A DNA stretch of 64,000 nt. Source: an uncultured Thalassotalea sp. Its GTDB lineage: Bacteria; Pseudomonadota; Gammaproteobacteria; Enterobacterales; Alteromonadaceae. The position numbers and the translations under genes are program-made. The notes under the pieces were generated by a model. The model was not told where the DNA came from. It worked only from the letters and a program-made list of their open reading frames with translations, and searched no databases. Of this stretch, positions 45,228 through 54,731 are shown piece by piece (position 1 is the stretch's first letter; the number at the start of each line of letters is the position of its first letter). Where the stretch lies: NCBI GenBank assembly GCA_947492575.1, contig CANLNK010000003.1, positions 1 through 64,000 of the forward strand, in the 5' to 3' direction.

Positions 45228-45598
45228 GTATTCACCTTAAAATCAAAATTCTTACAACGGTTAGAAATACAATTGCATTTGCAACCTTTTCAACCATTGA
45301 ATTTGACAGCTTGCCTTAAAGTGCGTGTACATCCATGAATAGTTATTTTTAAGCTTATCAAAAGTCTTATGACATATCATACTACCACCAATATTAAGCT
45401 TAATTTTTATCTTAATTGAATAGACTGGAGCGAAATATACAGCGATTCGCTACTTAGTAATGTTTCTTATAAATTGACTTATACAAAACTAGAATATTTA
45501 TAACGCAACTAGCCATACGGTTATTGTTATATTTTAGTTCTAAATACCGAGTTTGGTTAGCTACTTTATTATTTAACTTAATAGTAAAATTCAATTTT
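45228..45598. other. AT-rich intergenic region
   Basis: 371 bp without a supported gene. It includes the promoter of the solute-binding gene on the minus strand. Confidence 0.4.
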
Positions 45599-45636
45599 AT
45601 AAAAAAGCCCTAGCTTCGCGGAAATAAAGCTAGGGC
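45599..45636 (-). terminator. Terminator of the TonB receptor gene
   Basis: On the minus strand GCCCTAGCTT, a 10-nt loop and AAGCTAGGGC are followed by TTTTTT. It lies about 50 nt after the receptor stop. Confidence 0.85.
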
Positions 45637-45686
45637 GAACGTGAAGTTCTAGGAAAGTAGAAAAATGTTAGTGCCAGAAGGCTCGG

Positions 45687-47753
45687 TTAAAACTGGTAAC
45701 TAACATTTGCCCACACACTTCGACCTTCACTGGGTAGCCTGTCCATATGTGTAAATCCGTTTTCCATGACTCGGTTATATCCACCAAGGTGGTTACGGTA
45801 GTTTTTGTCCAATAAGTTCTTGATGCCAGCGTTCACTGTTAACTGGTTGCTGATGTTGTACTGACCATTTAAGTCAAATACAGCATAACCCGCTGAAGCT
45901 TGTTCTCTGTTTAACGCTGAAACCTTGTCTTGCTTAGCGTAGACCTTACCAGCTAATGTTAACTGCCAGTTATCTTGGTTGTAGTGAATACTTGTGGTGA
46001 TGTTAGGTGGCGCTATTCGATACAAGTTATCGTCGATATCTTTGCGTTTCCCTCGGACATAGCTAGCAGCGGCATCAATTTGCCAACTTTCATTCAGTTT
46101 GTATTTGATTTGGCCATCGAAGCCTTGAAGGCTCGCGTCTACATTACTAAATTGCAGCACACGATCGGAATTCATCATCATAGCAGCTAACATATTGGTA
46201 GCCATATCTGTAGACAGTAGGCCCTGGATATAGTCGTCTATACGCTGATAGAATCCGTCGAACAGTACGACGAATTTGTCGCCTGTATAGCTATATCCAA
46301 GGTTTAATTGCGTTGCTGTTTCCGACTTCAAGTCAATGTTACCTAAATACGTGTTGCCATCGGCAAGGCCAGCTGTTGCTTCCATTGGCAGCCATAAATA
46401 GCGTTCTTGATAAGAAGGCGCTCGTTGCTTAGATGCTAAGCTAACGTTAACAGAAGTGTTTTTGTCTAACTGATAATCGGTTCGGATAACTAGGTCAACG
46501 TTTGTGTCTGATTGGCTGCGATCTGCTTGATTAAAGCCATTAACTAAATTCGCTATTGTCGCATTTCCCATCGCCATATGATGATTGACGTCGTCAGCGT
46601 CTGCTTTGATGTGTTTGATACGTGAGCCAATCTGAACTGAGATGTCGTCAAAGTCTTTCTGCCATTGGCCAAAAACGCTCACTTTGGTGTCGACTACTTC
46701 GTTAAAGTTAATCACGTTGAACATCATATTGTTCGGATTGGTGATAATGGAGTCGTGGCTTGAACGCACGCCTTCTATACCGAACTGAATATCATCAGAA
46801 AGCCAAAGTACATTTGCGTCATAAGACTTAGCATCTGCGTTGTTGACGCGATACATTGCTGCGTTGTTTTGTGTACGCTGTGTGAAGTTATCCATTTCGT
46901 GGGATGAATCAAAATACCCTAGCTGCCACGTAAGAGTGCCCTTAGTCGAAGCAATTGATAGCTCATGTGCGCCATCAAGGCTAAATTTATTACCGTAGAT
47001 GTAGGTTATATCCATCGGTAATGCTGGCGTACCAGCATCATGGGTATCTGTGTAGTGATAACTCGCGCCAATCTCGCTATTTGCATATTGAAAGCGTGTT
47101 TCAATTCCCGCGTGTGTTTTCGTATAGCCTGAAGGTTTTAATGTTGTGCCATGGGCAGTTTCAAGGTCGTCGGCGTCATGCGTTTCAATATAGGCAAGTG
47201 TTGCAATGTTCTCTGAAGCAATATTTACTTTGCCGCCTGCTGAAAAAGCCTCGTTGTTACTGTTGAAACTAGTACTTAGAGCACCTTGTATATCGTAAAC
47301 TCGTGAATTAGAAAACTCTGCTTTTGTTAATTGCACATCAACAGCGCCACCTAACGTTTCAATACCAGCAGAAACGGGAGCAATACCTCTGTATATTGAA
47401 ATACTTTCAGTAATTATGCCTGGGCTATAACTCAGTGGCGTATCCATTGCGTTAGGGCCAGATCCTATAAATGTTTGACCACCAAGCTTTGCTGATACCC
47501 GATCACCGTATAGTCCACGATACTGAACAATACTGGTTACCTTGCCGTTGCTGTTGATGTTTGCCCCTGGTAACGAAAGTAGGGCGCTTGCAATATTTTC
47601 TGGGTTCGATGGTTCAGTTGACGCACTTATGATTGAATTTGGCAAAGCTTCACCGATGACTTCGATATGTTCGATGTCATCAGCATTAGACAATGGTGAA
47701 ACGGTTAATAGAAGGCTAGTGCATATTGCAGTGTACAGAGGAGAATACTTCAT
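45687..47753 (-). CDS. TonB-dependent receptor, possibly metal (copper/zinc) related
   Basis: 688-aa outer-membrane receptor. Signal peptide to about residue 24 (SNA-DD), TonB-box-like IEHIEVIGEA, a plug with SISIYRGIAPVSAGIETLGGAVDVQL, and a barrel ending ANVSYQF. Extracellular-type loops are rich in Met and His (NPNNMMFNVINF, HHMAMGNATI, AAMMMNSDRV, THDAGTPALPMDI), which brings to mind OprC/NosA-like copper receptors; this is an inference. It is transcribed alone with its own terminator. A GTCACA/TGTGAC palindrome lies upstream. Confidence 0.85.
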   Translation of the reverse strand: MKYSPLYTAICTSLLLTVSPLSNADDIEHIEVIGEALPNSIISASTEPSNPENIASALLSLPGANINSNGKVTSIVQYRGLYGDRVSAKLGGQTFIGSGPNAMDTPLSYSPGIITESISIYRGIAPVSAGIETLGGAVDVQLTKAEFSNSRVYDIQGALSTSFNSNNEAFSAGGKVNIASENIATLAYIETHDADDLETAHGTTLKPSGYTKTHAGIETRFQYANSEIGASYHYTDTHDAGTPALPMDITYIYGNKFSLDGAHELSIASTKGTLTWQLGYFDSSHEMDNFTQRTQNNAAMYRVNNADAKSYDANVLWLSDDIQFGIEGVRSSHDSIITNPNNMMFNVINFNEVVDTKVSVFGQWQKDFDDISVQIGSRIKHIKADADDVNHHMAMGNATIANLVNGFNQADRSQSDTNVDLVIRTDYQLDKNTSVNVSLASKQRAPSYQERYLWLPMEATAGLADGNTYLGNIDLKSETATQLNLGYSYTGDKFVVLFDGFYQRIDDYIQGLLSTDMATNMLAAMMMNSDRVLQFSNVDASLQGFDGQIKYKLNESWQIDAAASYVRGKRKDIDDNLYRIAPPNITTSIHYNQDNWQLTLAGKVYAKQDKVSALNREQASAGYAVFDLNGQYNISNQLTVNAGIKNLLDKNYRNHLGGYNRVMENGFTHMDRLPSEGRSVWANVSYQF

Positions 47754-48012
47754 TTTGTTTTGCGAAATTATTGTTGTTCTTTCGAGTGGTTGAATTTTTC
47801 AATAAAAATTTCGCTTTAACAAAGGAAAAGGGCCAAAGTGCGACAATATGTCACACCTCATGTGACGAGTATAATCTGTTAGCTTTCATTGGCTTGAAAT
47901 GTTCTACATCTAAAAAGCGAGATGATTTTAGCCTGTTTTGCTGAATTTATAGATTATTTGAATAATAGATAACCAAACGGTTCGATTTTCGTAATTTATT
48001 TGAAATAAATAC
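47754..48012. other. Intergenic region between TonB receptor and tRNA-Ser promoter
   Basis: About 260 bp without a supported gene. It contains the receptor promoter and a 6-bp-arm palindrome, described separately. Confidence 0.4.
47850..47866. promoter_or_regulatory. Palindrome in receptor promoter region
   Basis: GTCACA-cctca-TGTGAC. On the minus strand it directly follows a TATACT-like -10 (47868-47873), so a bound repressor would block the receptor gene's transcription. The identity of the regulator is unknown. Confidence 0.4.
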
Positions 48013-48041
48013 TTTACAAGCACGATAGCAATCTTTAATAT
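48013..48041 (+). promoter_or_regulatory. Promoter of tRNA-Ser
   Basis: TTTACA (48013-48018), 17-nt spacer, TAATAT (48036-48041), then a GCGCC discriminator typical of growth-rate-controlled stable RNA promoters. Confidence 0.65.
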
Positions 48042-48073
48042 GCGCCTCGTTCCCAAGCAAAGGGGAACACCTT

Positions 48074-48164
48074 GGTGAGATGGCTGAGTGGTCGAAAGCA
48101 CCGGTCTTGAAAACCGGCATGGGTTTGTAGCCCATCTAGGGTTCAAATCCCTATCTCACCGCCA
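48074..48164 (+). tRNA. tRNA-Ser (UGA)
   Basis: 91-nt class-II tRNA. Acceptor GGTGAGA/TCTCACC, anticodon TGA in CTTGAAA, long variable arm (ATGGGTTTGTAGCCCATCT), T-arm AGGGTTCAAATCCCT, encoded CCA. Confidence 0.97.
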
Positions 48165-48169
48165 TATAA

Positions 48170-48207
48170 AAACAACAAAGCCTCGCATTAGCGGGGCTTT
48201 GTTGTTT
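48170..48207 (+). terminator. Intrinsic terminator of tRNA-Ser
   Basis: AACAACAAAGCCTCGC, loop ATTA, GCGGGGCTTTGTTGTT: a 17-bp stem with one G-T pair, starting 6 nt after the tRNA. Confidence 0.88.
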
Positions 48208-48616
48208 CTAGCGGTTTGAAGAGTATTGGAACTCGTTAAAAGGGGTCACAAAATTGTCTGGAACAATTTTGAATAGTGTTAGCTATCCCGAAGATCAAAA
48301 GACAAGAAAGTATTTTGTAATTCTCAATCCAAATAATATTTATTTTCTATAGTTTAGCTACAAGCTGCTTCCTTCAATATCCAACGTTTCCTGATTAACA
48401 GCAATACTCTGACGATTAGCCAAAAGACTGCCTTTTAGCACAGGTACTTTTAACCGATTTAGTAAATTGACGAACATTCCTATCGAAAACCTAGTTAGAG
48501 GAACCCGAATTGTGGAAAGTTATCCTCGTAATGCCGCAGATAAGGCAGATAGGCTGCATTAATAGAGATGCTATAATTATCCTATCTTTATTCCATATAA
48601 AAATGGCTATCGCTGA
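48208..48616. other. Intergenic region with a perfect palindrome
   Basis: 409 bp with no supported gene. CAAAATTGT (48249-48257) and ACAATTTTG (48263-48271) form a perfect 9-bp inverted repeat with 5-nt spacer. No transposase or integrase remnant is apparent beside the tRNA. Confidence 0.45.
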
Positions 48617-49642
48617 ATGGATATAACAATGAAAATACTAAAGTACCTGCAAAATATCTTATATGCGGTTACTTTTTTTGGGGTTATTAATACACAGATA
48701 CTAGAAGCATCAACTATAGCAAATGAAGATGCTAAATTAATGGCTAAAAATCTAGAAGGTTGCCCGTCGGATCCTATCAAGTCCTACTTCTTAGAATTTG
48801 GTGAAACTGGGAAAATGCCACCTGTTCTTGGTCGTTGGCTGAGTGATATGGAAGCGCAAACAATTGAGCCTTACCATGCATTTGATAATGTGCAATTTGT
48901 CGGCATTTGCTGGGTATCAGCATGGGTAATTAAAACGAGCGAGGGCTATGTTCTTATTGATACGTTATATGAACCTTTTGTTGAACAATTAATTGATAAT
49001 ATAAGTAAATTAGGTATTGATTTTGTTGATTTTAAATATGTATTAATGACACATGGCCATTTTGACCATGCAGGTGGAGCTTATAGACTAAATAAATTGA
49101 TGCCAAACGCTCAATTTGTGATGACGCAATCTGGTCGAGATGAAGCAGTGGAGGGTTCAACTGATTCTAAAGGAACACCCCGCGCCTGGCAATTTATCGA
49201 CCATGTAGACCTCATTATAGAGGACAGTGAAAGTATAACATTAGGGGGAGCCACTTTTACTGCCTATGAAACACCGGGTCATACTTTTGGTACAGCTTCA
49301 TATGCGTTCGATGTTAAGGATGGTAGCACAGTTTACCATGCTTTTACGGTGGGAGGATTAGGGCTTAATGCCATCAAAGACTCCTCGCAGGTTGAAGCTT
49401 TTATTAGCAGCATAAAACGCATCAAAGCACTTGCTAATGCGAAGTCAAAACCTATTACCGTGCATTTAACTACTCACCCATTTAGTACGGGACTTACGGA
49501 AGCAGCACGAAAAATTTCAGAGCGTCAGCTCGGGGAACCTCATCCACTTGTAGACCCTTTAGGATTTAAAATCCAATTGGAGGCGTTACAAGCCGGTGCT
49601 GAAAAACGCTTAGTCATTGAGAAAATTAAGGAAGCTAAATAA
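48617..49642 (+). CDS. MBL-fold metallo-hydrolase, subclass B3-like
   Basis: 341-aa secreted metallo-beta-lactamase-fold protein. The N-terminal hydrophobic segment (about residues 5-30) is a probable signal peptide. Zinc ligands are all present: HGHFDH (HxHxDH), TPGHTFGTASY and LTTHPF, the B3 (L1/GOB-like) arrangement. The length exceeds that of typical B3 lactamases (about 290 aa) through a longer N-terminus. Many environmental proteins of this type are lactonases or phosphodiesterases, so beta-lactam hydrolysis is only a possibility. ATG 48617 or 48629 could start it. Confidence 0.87.
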   Translation: MDITMKILKYLQNILYAVTFFGVINTQILEASTIANEDAKLMAKNLEGCPSDPIKSYFLEFGETGKMPPVLGRWLSDMEAQTIEPYHAFDNVQFVGICWVSAWVIKTSEGYVLIDTLYEPFVEQLIDNISKLGIDFVDFKYVLMTHGHFDHAGGAYRLNKLMPNAQFVMTQSGRDEAVEGSTDSKGTPRAWQFIDHVDLIIEDSESITLGGATFTAYETPGHTFGTASYAFDVKDGSTVYHAFTVGGLGLNAIKDSSQVEAFISSIKRIKALANAKSKPITVHLTTHPFSTGLTEAARKISERQLGEPHPLVDPLGFKIQLEALQAGAEKRLVIEKIKEAK

Positions 49643-49665
49643 TACGTTTATATTTTGATAGAGCG

Positions 49666-49692
49666 GCTATCTTGCCATAGATAGCGTTCTTT
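49666..49692 (+). terminator. Terminator after MBL gene
   Basis: GCTATCT, loop TTGCCAT-type, AGATAGC, then GTTCTTT. The stem is 7 bp, 23 nt after the stop. Confidence 0.6.
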
Positions 49693-50052
49693 ATTAGCTA
49701 AAAGGCGACATAGGATTCGCTATTTATGATTTGAAACGTTTTTATTATAAAATTAAATGGAGTTATCGGTTAACTGTTCTGAACAAGTTAAGCCGCAAAC
49801 TGATGGTTTAGCTCTAATTTGAAAAAGCTTAAAGGATAAAGCTTGCTGCATTGCATAGACCTCCCAAAATGAATTGGACTTAATCTGATCGTTTCTTACC
49901 ATCAAAGAAGAATTTAATTAACTTAATATCGAGTTTAGCCGCTGGTGCACCAGTCTGCGATTAGAGAGATGTTTTCCTTGGTGCCTCTCTGTCTTATCAC
50001 TGTGCTATAGTCTTTAGCATTAACTTCGTGAATGGACACCTTGTGATTGTTC
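49693..50052. other. Intergenic region
   Basis: 360 bp with no supported gene. I see no strong promoter or repeat in it. Confidence 0.4.
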
Positions 50053-50727
50053 ATGCTTAGTCAGCGCCTAGCCATCAATTCAATATTCCTTCTAATCCTT
50101 ATTAGCTTTAAAGGCTTGTGTGACGATCTTTATAAAAAGCCTGCCAATATCATCCTTTCTTATATTCCACATCCGCAGGTACAGGCTTATGTTGATTTAA
50201 TCACATCGGTATATGAAGAAGACCTGGGCATAAAAGTTACACTACACTCGACACCAGCTCATCGCGGGCTGATCATGTTAAATTCGGGGGTAACAGATGC
50301 CGATGTCATTAGAATAGGCACAAATGCAGCGACGTTTAAAAACTTAGTAGTAGTAGAACCACAGCTAGAAATTGGTGAGTTGTTATTAGTGTGTCGATTA
50401 GATGTTACTTGCTCGCTTGATGTATTAGCAGATTCCAGTAACGTTGTTATGTCGAACATAGGGAATGAGATGATGCTCAGCGACCTTAACATTAAGGCGA
50501 AAGTTCTGTTAAATGAAAATATCGATACGGTATTGGAATTTATGCATAAACGGCAAATTGTTTACGGGATTTATGCGTCTACAAAAGATATTCGACAGTC
50601 GGTTCAGGAACACTTTAATGCGATTAAACTCAAAGACGTTGGGCTAAATCACGTTATCCATAAGAAACATTTAGCTTTGTTGCCTGAGCTTACCGCTTCA
50701 ATCGAGAAACGTTTGAAAGATCTTTAA
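50053..50727 (+). CDS. Periplasmic solute-binding-like protein
   Basis: 224-aa secreted protein with signal peptide (LAINSIFLLILISFKGLCD). The fold resembles type-3 solute-binding proteins (VQAYVDLITSVYEEDLGIKVTLHSTPAHRGLIMLNSGVTDADVIR). ATG 50053 is taken because TTG 50047 has no RBS. No transporter genes are adjacent, and the ligand is unknown. Confidence 0.75.
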   Translation: MLSQRLAINSIFLLILISFKGLCDDLYKKPANIILSYIPHPQVQAYVDLITSVYEEDLGIKVTLHSTPAHRGLIMLNSGVTDADVIRIGTNAATFKNLVVVEPQLEIGELLLVCRLDVTCSLDVLADSSNVVMSNIGNEMMLSDLNIKAKVLLNENIDTVLEFMHKRQIVYGIYASTKDIRQSVQEHFNAIKLKDVGLNHVIHKKHLALLPELTASIEKRLKDL

Positions 50728-50808
50728 CCTGGGGTTTTACTAAAGAAGAGGTAACTCCTAAACACTTAACTTTCTTGCAGTAAAAGCGTGTTTAGGAGCT
50801 AACGCAAA

Positions 50809-52455
50809 TTATTCTCTTGTAGCTTTTTCAAGCGCTAAACTTCTTGATTCCATCATGTTTTCTTCGCCAACAAGGTCAGTTAAGCCCATGCGATGGAATG
50901 TTTGTCGAGTATCACTTGAAGGACAAGCAATGATAACTTCTTTGCCGGCGTCAATTGCATCTTTAACTGCATTCTCTATGGCAAGTGAAACTGTTGTATC
51001 AATAAGCGGTACGTCTGTTAAGTCAAAAACCACAATTTGAAAGCTATGAATATTGTCTTGTTCACGCGATATTGCACGAGATACTCCAAAAATCATAGGG
51101 CCACTAAAGTAAAGCATCATCACTTTACCTTTTACGCGTTTTAACGCTTGGCGCTCTTCCTTGGTCAGTGGAATTTTATCATCGGTATCACTGATTGAAT
51201 GGATGTTCTTTGATTGTAAACGGCTGAGCTTTTCAATGGTCAGTACATTGGCAATAAAGACACCGATACCGACAGCAACAATCAAATCAACAAATACGGT
51301 TAGTAACATTACACCATACATGATGAATGTTGATGATTGGGATACGCGGTGTGCGCGTTTTAAGAAACTCCAGTCGAGAATATTAAGGCCAACCTTAATG
51401 GCAATAGCTGCTAATACGGCAAGAGGAATATAAGCGGTTAAGCCAGCAGCAAAAACGATTAGTACGAGTAATACAATGGCTCGAGTAACCCCTGAAAGGG
51501 CTGTTCTTGCACCAGATTGAATGTTAACAACGGTACCCATGGTTGCACCTGCGCCAGGTAGGCCGCCACAAACACCAGACACCATGTTACCAATACCTTG
51601 ACCAATTAGTTCTTTACGAGAATCGTGTTCTTTACGGGTTAAGCTATCTGCAATAACAGCTGTTAGTAAGGCGTCAATGCAACCCAATGTACCAAGCACA
51701 ATGCCGTCTACAACCATTTGCGTCCATTGCTCAGCCGTAAAGGTAGGCATAATCAATGATGGTATGCCAAGCGATACTTCGCCAATTGCGCGAATGTTTG
51801 AATCGCTTAGTAACGTTACCGCCAAAAGAGAACCAACGATTAAAGCAATAAGTTGGGCTGGAACGCGCGTTGCCCATTTTTTAGGGAATTTGAAAAGAAT
51901 AACGAGAGTGATAACGCCTAGTGCTACTTCATACCAATTGGCGTTAGAAATTAGCTCTGGCAGGGCGAAAAGGTTACCAACGACTCCGCCACCAGGGTTT
52001 TCATGCCCTAACATTGGTGGAAGTTGCAATATGATAAGTATCAAACCTATCCCCGACATAAAGCCGGATATTACGCTGTAAGGCATGAGCGTAATATACT
52101 TCCCAAGGTTGAGTAGGCCGAGTACGATTTGGAAAACACCGGCTATCATTACGACGGTGAACGCCATAGCCATGCCTTTGTCCGGGTTGGTTGCTATCAT
52201 CGTGGTGATAACAGCAGCCATTACAACCGTCATAGGGCCAGTAGGTTCAGAGATTAATGTGGGCGTACCACCAAATAATGCTGCAAAAAGACCGATTAAG
52301 ATAGCGCCATAAAGACCGGCTTCGGGTCCTGCGCCAGACGCTACACCAAATGCTAATGCTAACGGAAGGGAGACAATTGCGGCTGTTACACCACCGAAGA
52401 TATCACCGCGAGCATTAGAAAGATTAATTTCATTTAACCAACTGGTTTTGAACAT
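50809..52455 (-). CDS. SulP family anion permease with STAS domain
   Basis: 548-aa SLC26/SulP transporter with about 12-14 TM segments over residues 1-410. Typical motifs are ALAFGVASGAGPEAGLYGAI near the N-terminus and GLPGAGATMGTVVNIQSGARTALSG. The C-terminal STAS domain (about residues 440-545) contains VVFDLTDVPLIDTTVSLAIENAV. The family moves sulfate, bicarbonate or dicarboxylates. With no carbonic anhydrase or sulfate-assimilation neighbour, the substrate is open. Confidence 0.92.
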   Translation of the reverse strand: MFKTSWLNEINLSNARGDIFGGVTAAIVSLPLALAFGVASGAGPEAGLYGAILIGLFAALFGGTPTLISEPTGPMTVVMAAVITTMIATNPDKGMAMAFTVVMIAGVFQIVLGLLNLGKYITLMPYSVISGFMSGIGLILIILQLPPMLGHENPGGGVVGNLFALPELISNANWYEVALGVITLVILFKFPKKWATRVPAQLIALIVGSLLAVTLLSDSNIRAIGEVSLGIPSLIMPTFTAEQWTQMVVDGIVLGTLGCIDALLTAVIADSLTRKEHDSRKELIGQGIGNMVSGVCGGLPGAGATMGTVVNIQSGARTALSGVTRAIVLLVLIVFAAGLTAYIPLAVLAAIAIKVGLNILDWSFLKRAHRVSQSSTFIMYGVMLLTVFVDLIVAVGIGVFIANVLTIEKLSRLQSKNIHSISDTDDKIPLTKEERQALKRVKGKVMMLYFSGPMIFGVSRAISREQDNIHSFQIVVFDLTDVPLIDTTVSLAIENAVKDAIDAGKEVIIACPSSDTRQTFHRMGLTDLVGEENMMESRSLALEKATRE

Positions 52456-52670
52456 ACAGACTTTTCCGATAATTCTTATTCTTCACAATCGAATGATTGT
52501 AGCCGCGATCCTAAAGAGCCTTTGCTTAAATGCCAAGCTTAAAATATGAAAAAACAGGTTTTTTACAAGAGGAATGACCACTTAGCGGTTTATTCTTAAC
52601 CAAATGACGCTATTTGTTTAGCTCTATATAGGCAAATTAATCGAGATGCATTAATAGCGTCTAATTCAGC

Positions 52671-54437
52671 TTAAGAAGAGCAGCTATAGTGTGATACACC
52701 ACCAGCGTAAATAAATTCTTGCGGTCTCAGTCGATATCCTTCATTGGTAATGTCTTCACTTTGTTCATCATACGGCGACGTTAAAATTTGCTGAAGCTTC
52801 CTTACTAAATCGTATTCGCCTTCACTTGCCTGTTGATAGGCTGGCACTATTTGCCATTCGCGCCACGTAAATTTCGGGTTTACTCGTTTCATTCTTTCGC
52901 TGATAAAACTTTTATTCAGACCTTGCTTGGTAGAAAGCTCACTGGTAGACACTTCATCGCCAGGTAAGTCATTTTTTTCTAAGGCACTTTTTTCTAATGG
53001 GCTTTCTGCTATGGCCTGATGCCAGCGAGCTAACCATTCATTCCAGCGGTCAGCCAGTTTGTCGACAGCAGGTTTGTAAAGTGCTTTTTCTATGTCCGAC
53101 ACATCAGTGGGTAGTGAACAAAGCTCTCTAAACAGCATGTTGTAATCAGCCGACGAATCCACCATCAGTTCAATTAAACTTACGAATAAAGGTGAATCAT
53201 AATCGTCCATGCCGAGTTTTGACGCCCACATGATTTGACACTTTTGCTCTATCAACCCTAAAAAGCTTTGTCTAATGTTCTCTAATTTTTCAAGTGCCGC
53301 TTCGTCGTCTTTGATCAATGGCTCTAGGGCGCTACAAAAACTAGTGAAGTTACGCTCTGCAGCATTAGGTTGATTGAGAAAAGAGAAATGTTGTCCTCCA
53401 CCTGTCCATGGTTGGAAAACTGGGTCGAAAACTTCTTGGAAACCGAACGGTCCGTAATCGAGTGTGTACCCACCTGCAGCACAATTGTCGCTATTGAAAT
53501 TACCCTGACAAAAGCCGACACGCAGCCAATGTGTAACCAAAGAACTTAAACGTTCACGAAACGCTTCGGCTAGTTTAATCACTTTTTCGGCTGTAGGTAT
53601 CTGCAAATCAATCTCTTGGCTGTATTCTCGCTCAATAAGGTGGTCGACAATCATTGACAGTTCTTTTAGCGCATCTGCATGTTCCTGTTGTCTAACGCGA
53701 CGTGCAAATAGTTCTAATTGACCAACACGTAGAAAAGACGGTGCAACACGTGTAGAAATCGCTACAGGATTGGACACCATGATGTCAGGATCTGCCGATA
53801 ACGATCCTTCTGTGTACCAAGGTCTATCAACACGTTCTTGTTTAGACACATAAAGGCTTAATGAGCGTGAAGTGGGGACGCCTAAAGCGTGCATGTGTTC
53901 TTGTGCTAGAAACTCTCTCACACTTGAACGCAATACAGCTCTGCCATCAGCGCCACTGCAATAAGGTGTTCGGCCTGCGCCTTTTAGTTGCATCTCCCAA
54001 CGCTTATTGTCGATTACTGTCTCGAATATTGAAATCGCTCTACCATCGCCGTAGCCATTACCAGTTCTAAAGGGGCACTGCTGTGTGTATTCAGTACCGT
54101 ATATAGATAGGGCGTATCCTGTGGCCCATCCAGCTTTCTTTATCGGCTCAGGTACTTGAAATAAATCTCCGCTAAACATTTTAATAAAGTCGTCATTTGT
54201 CGCTAAGCTTTTATCAAAGTTGAGTTCGTTAAATAGTGATTCGCTATGAGCAATATACTCAGGCTCTGGCAATGGTGTTGGTTTTACTGGCACAAAATGT
54301 CCACTAAAGACTTGTCTTGGGTTGTGGTCATCCCCATAGTCTGAACTCTGTGGATCGGCATTTAATTTTGTTAGGAATGAATAATCTGCGTACGCAGCTA
54401 AGTCGTTAATAGAAAAAATTGTGCTTGTTTTAGTCAC
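52671..54437 (-). CDS. selO: Protein adenylyltransferase SelO (YdiU/UPF0061)
   Basis: 588-aa pseudokinase-fold enzyme that transfers AMP to Ser/Thr/Tyr of target proteins. Visible segments are [41 protein letters not shown] (nucleotide-binding and activation parts), [32 protein letters not shown] (catalytic loop region with Asn-Asp and DYG), and the C-terminal SCSS, where eukaryotic SelO carries selenocysteine. The length is longer than E. coli YdiU (about 480 aa) owing to an insertion near residues 480-510. It is monocistronic. Confidence 0.94.
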   Translation of the reverse strand: MTKTSTIFSINDLAAYADYSFLTKLNADPQSSDYGDDHNPRQVFSGHFVPVKPTPLPEPEYIAHSESLFNELNFDKSLATNDDFIKMFSGDLFQVPEPIKKAGWATGYALSIYGTEYTQQCPFRTGNGYGDGRAISIFETVIDNKRWEMQLKGAGRTPYCSGADGRAVLRSSVREFLAQEHMHALGVPTSRSLSLYVSKQERVDRPWYTEGSLSADPDIMVSNPVAISTRVAPSFLRVGQLELFARRVRQQEHADALKELSMIVDHLIEREYSQEIDLQIPTAEKVIKLAEAFRERLSSLVTHWLRVGFCQGNFNSDNCAAGGYTLDYGPFGFQEVFDPVFQPWTGGGQHFSFLNQPNAAERNFTSFCSALEPLIKDDEAALEKLENIRQSFLGLIEQKCQIMWASKLGMDDYDSPLFVSLIELMVDSSADYNMLFRELCSLPTDVSDIEKALYKPAVDKLADRWNEWLARWHQAIAESPLEKSALEKNDLPGDEVSTSELSTKQGLNKSFISERMKRVNPKFTWREWQIVPAYQQASEGEYDLVRKLQQILTSPYDEQSEDITNEGYRLRPQEFIYAGGVSHYSCSS

Positions 54438-54731
54438 GAGTGGGGTTTCGTTTTGTGTGATGTGAGTAATTATTGTCGATTACGAGATACAGGTAAATAG
54501 CGATCAACATTGTTGCATAAGTCAGTTAAATTATGTGAGCCAGATAAATTTCCTCAGGAGGCTAACAAATTCCAGTATGCTAACAACTCTGTTTTAACTC
54601 ATCTTTTAGCTCGTGGTGATTTTAAGGCAAACGACTAACTGGAAATAATTGTCTGGTATTACTGTCAGGTAAACAGTTATCTCAAAAACATAGTTTGCTA
54701 TAACGTTTTATCCAATCATTAAGAGATCATT

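Noticed and set aside
47928-48146. 72-aa minus-strand frame over tRNA-Ser
   Set aside because: Overlaps the tRNA-Ser gene and its promoter; coding is implausible.
48074-48616. Integrated element at tRNA-Ser
   Set aside because: No duplicated tRNA 3' end and no integrase found downstream.
51677-52081. 134-aa plus-strand frame
   Set aside because: Antisense to the SulP permease gene, which has clear family motifs.
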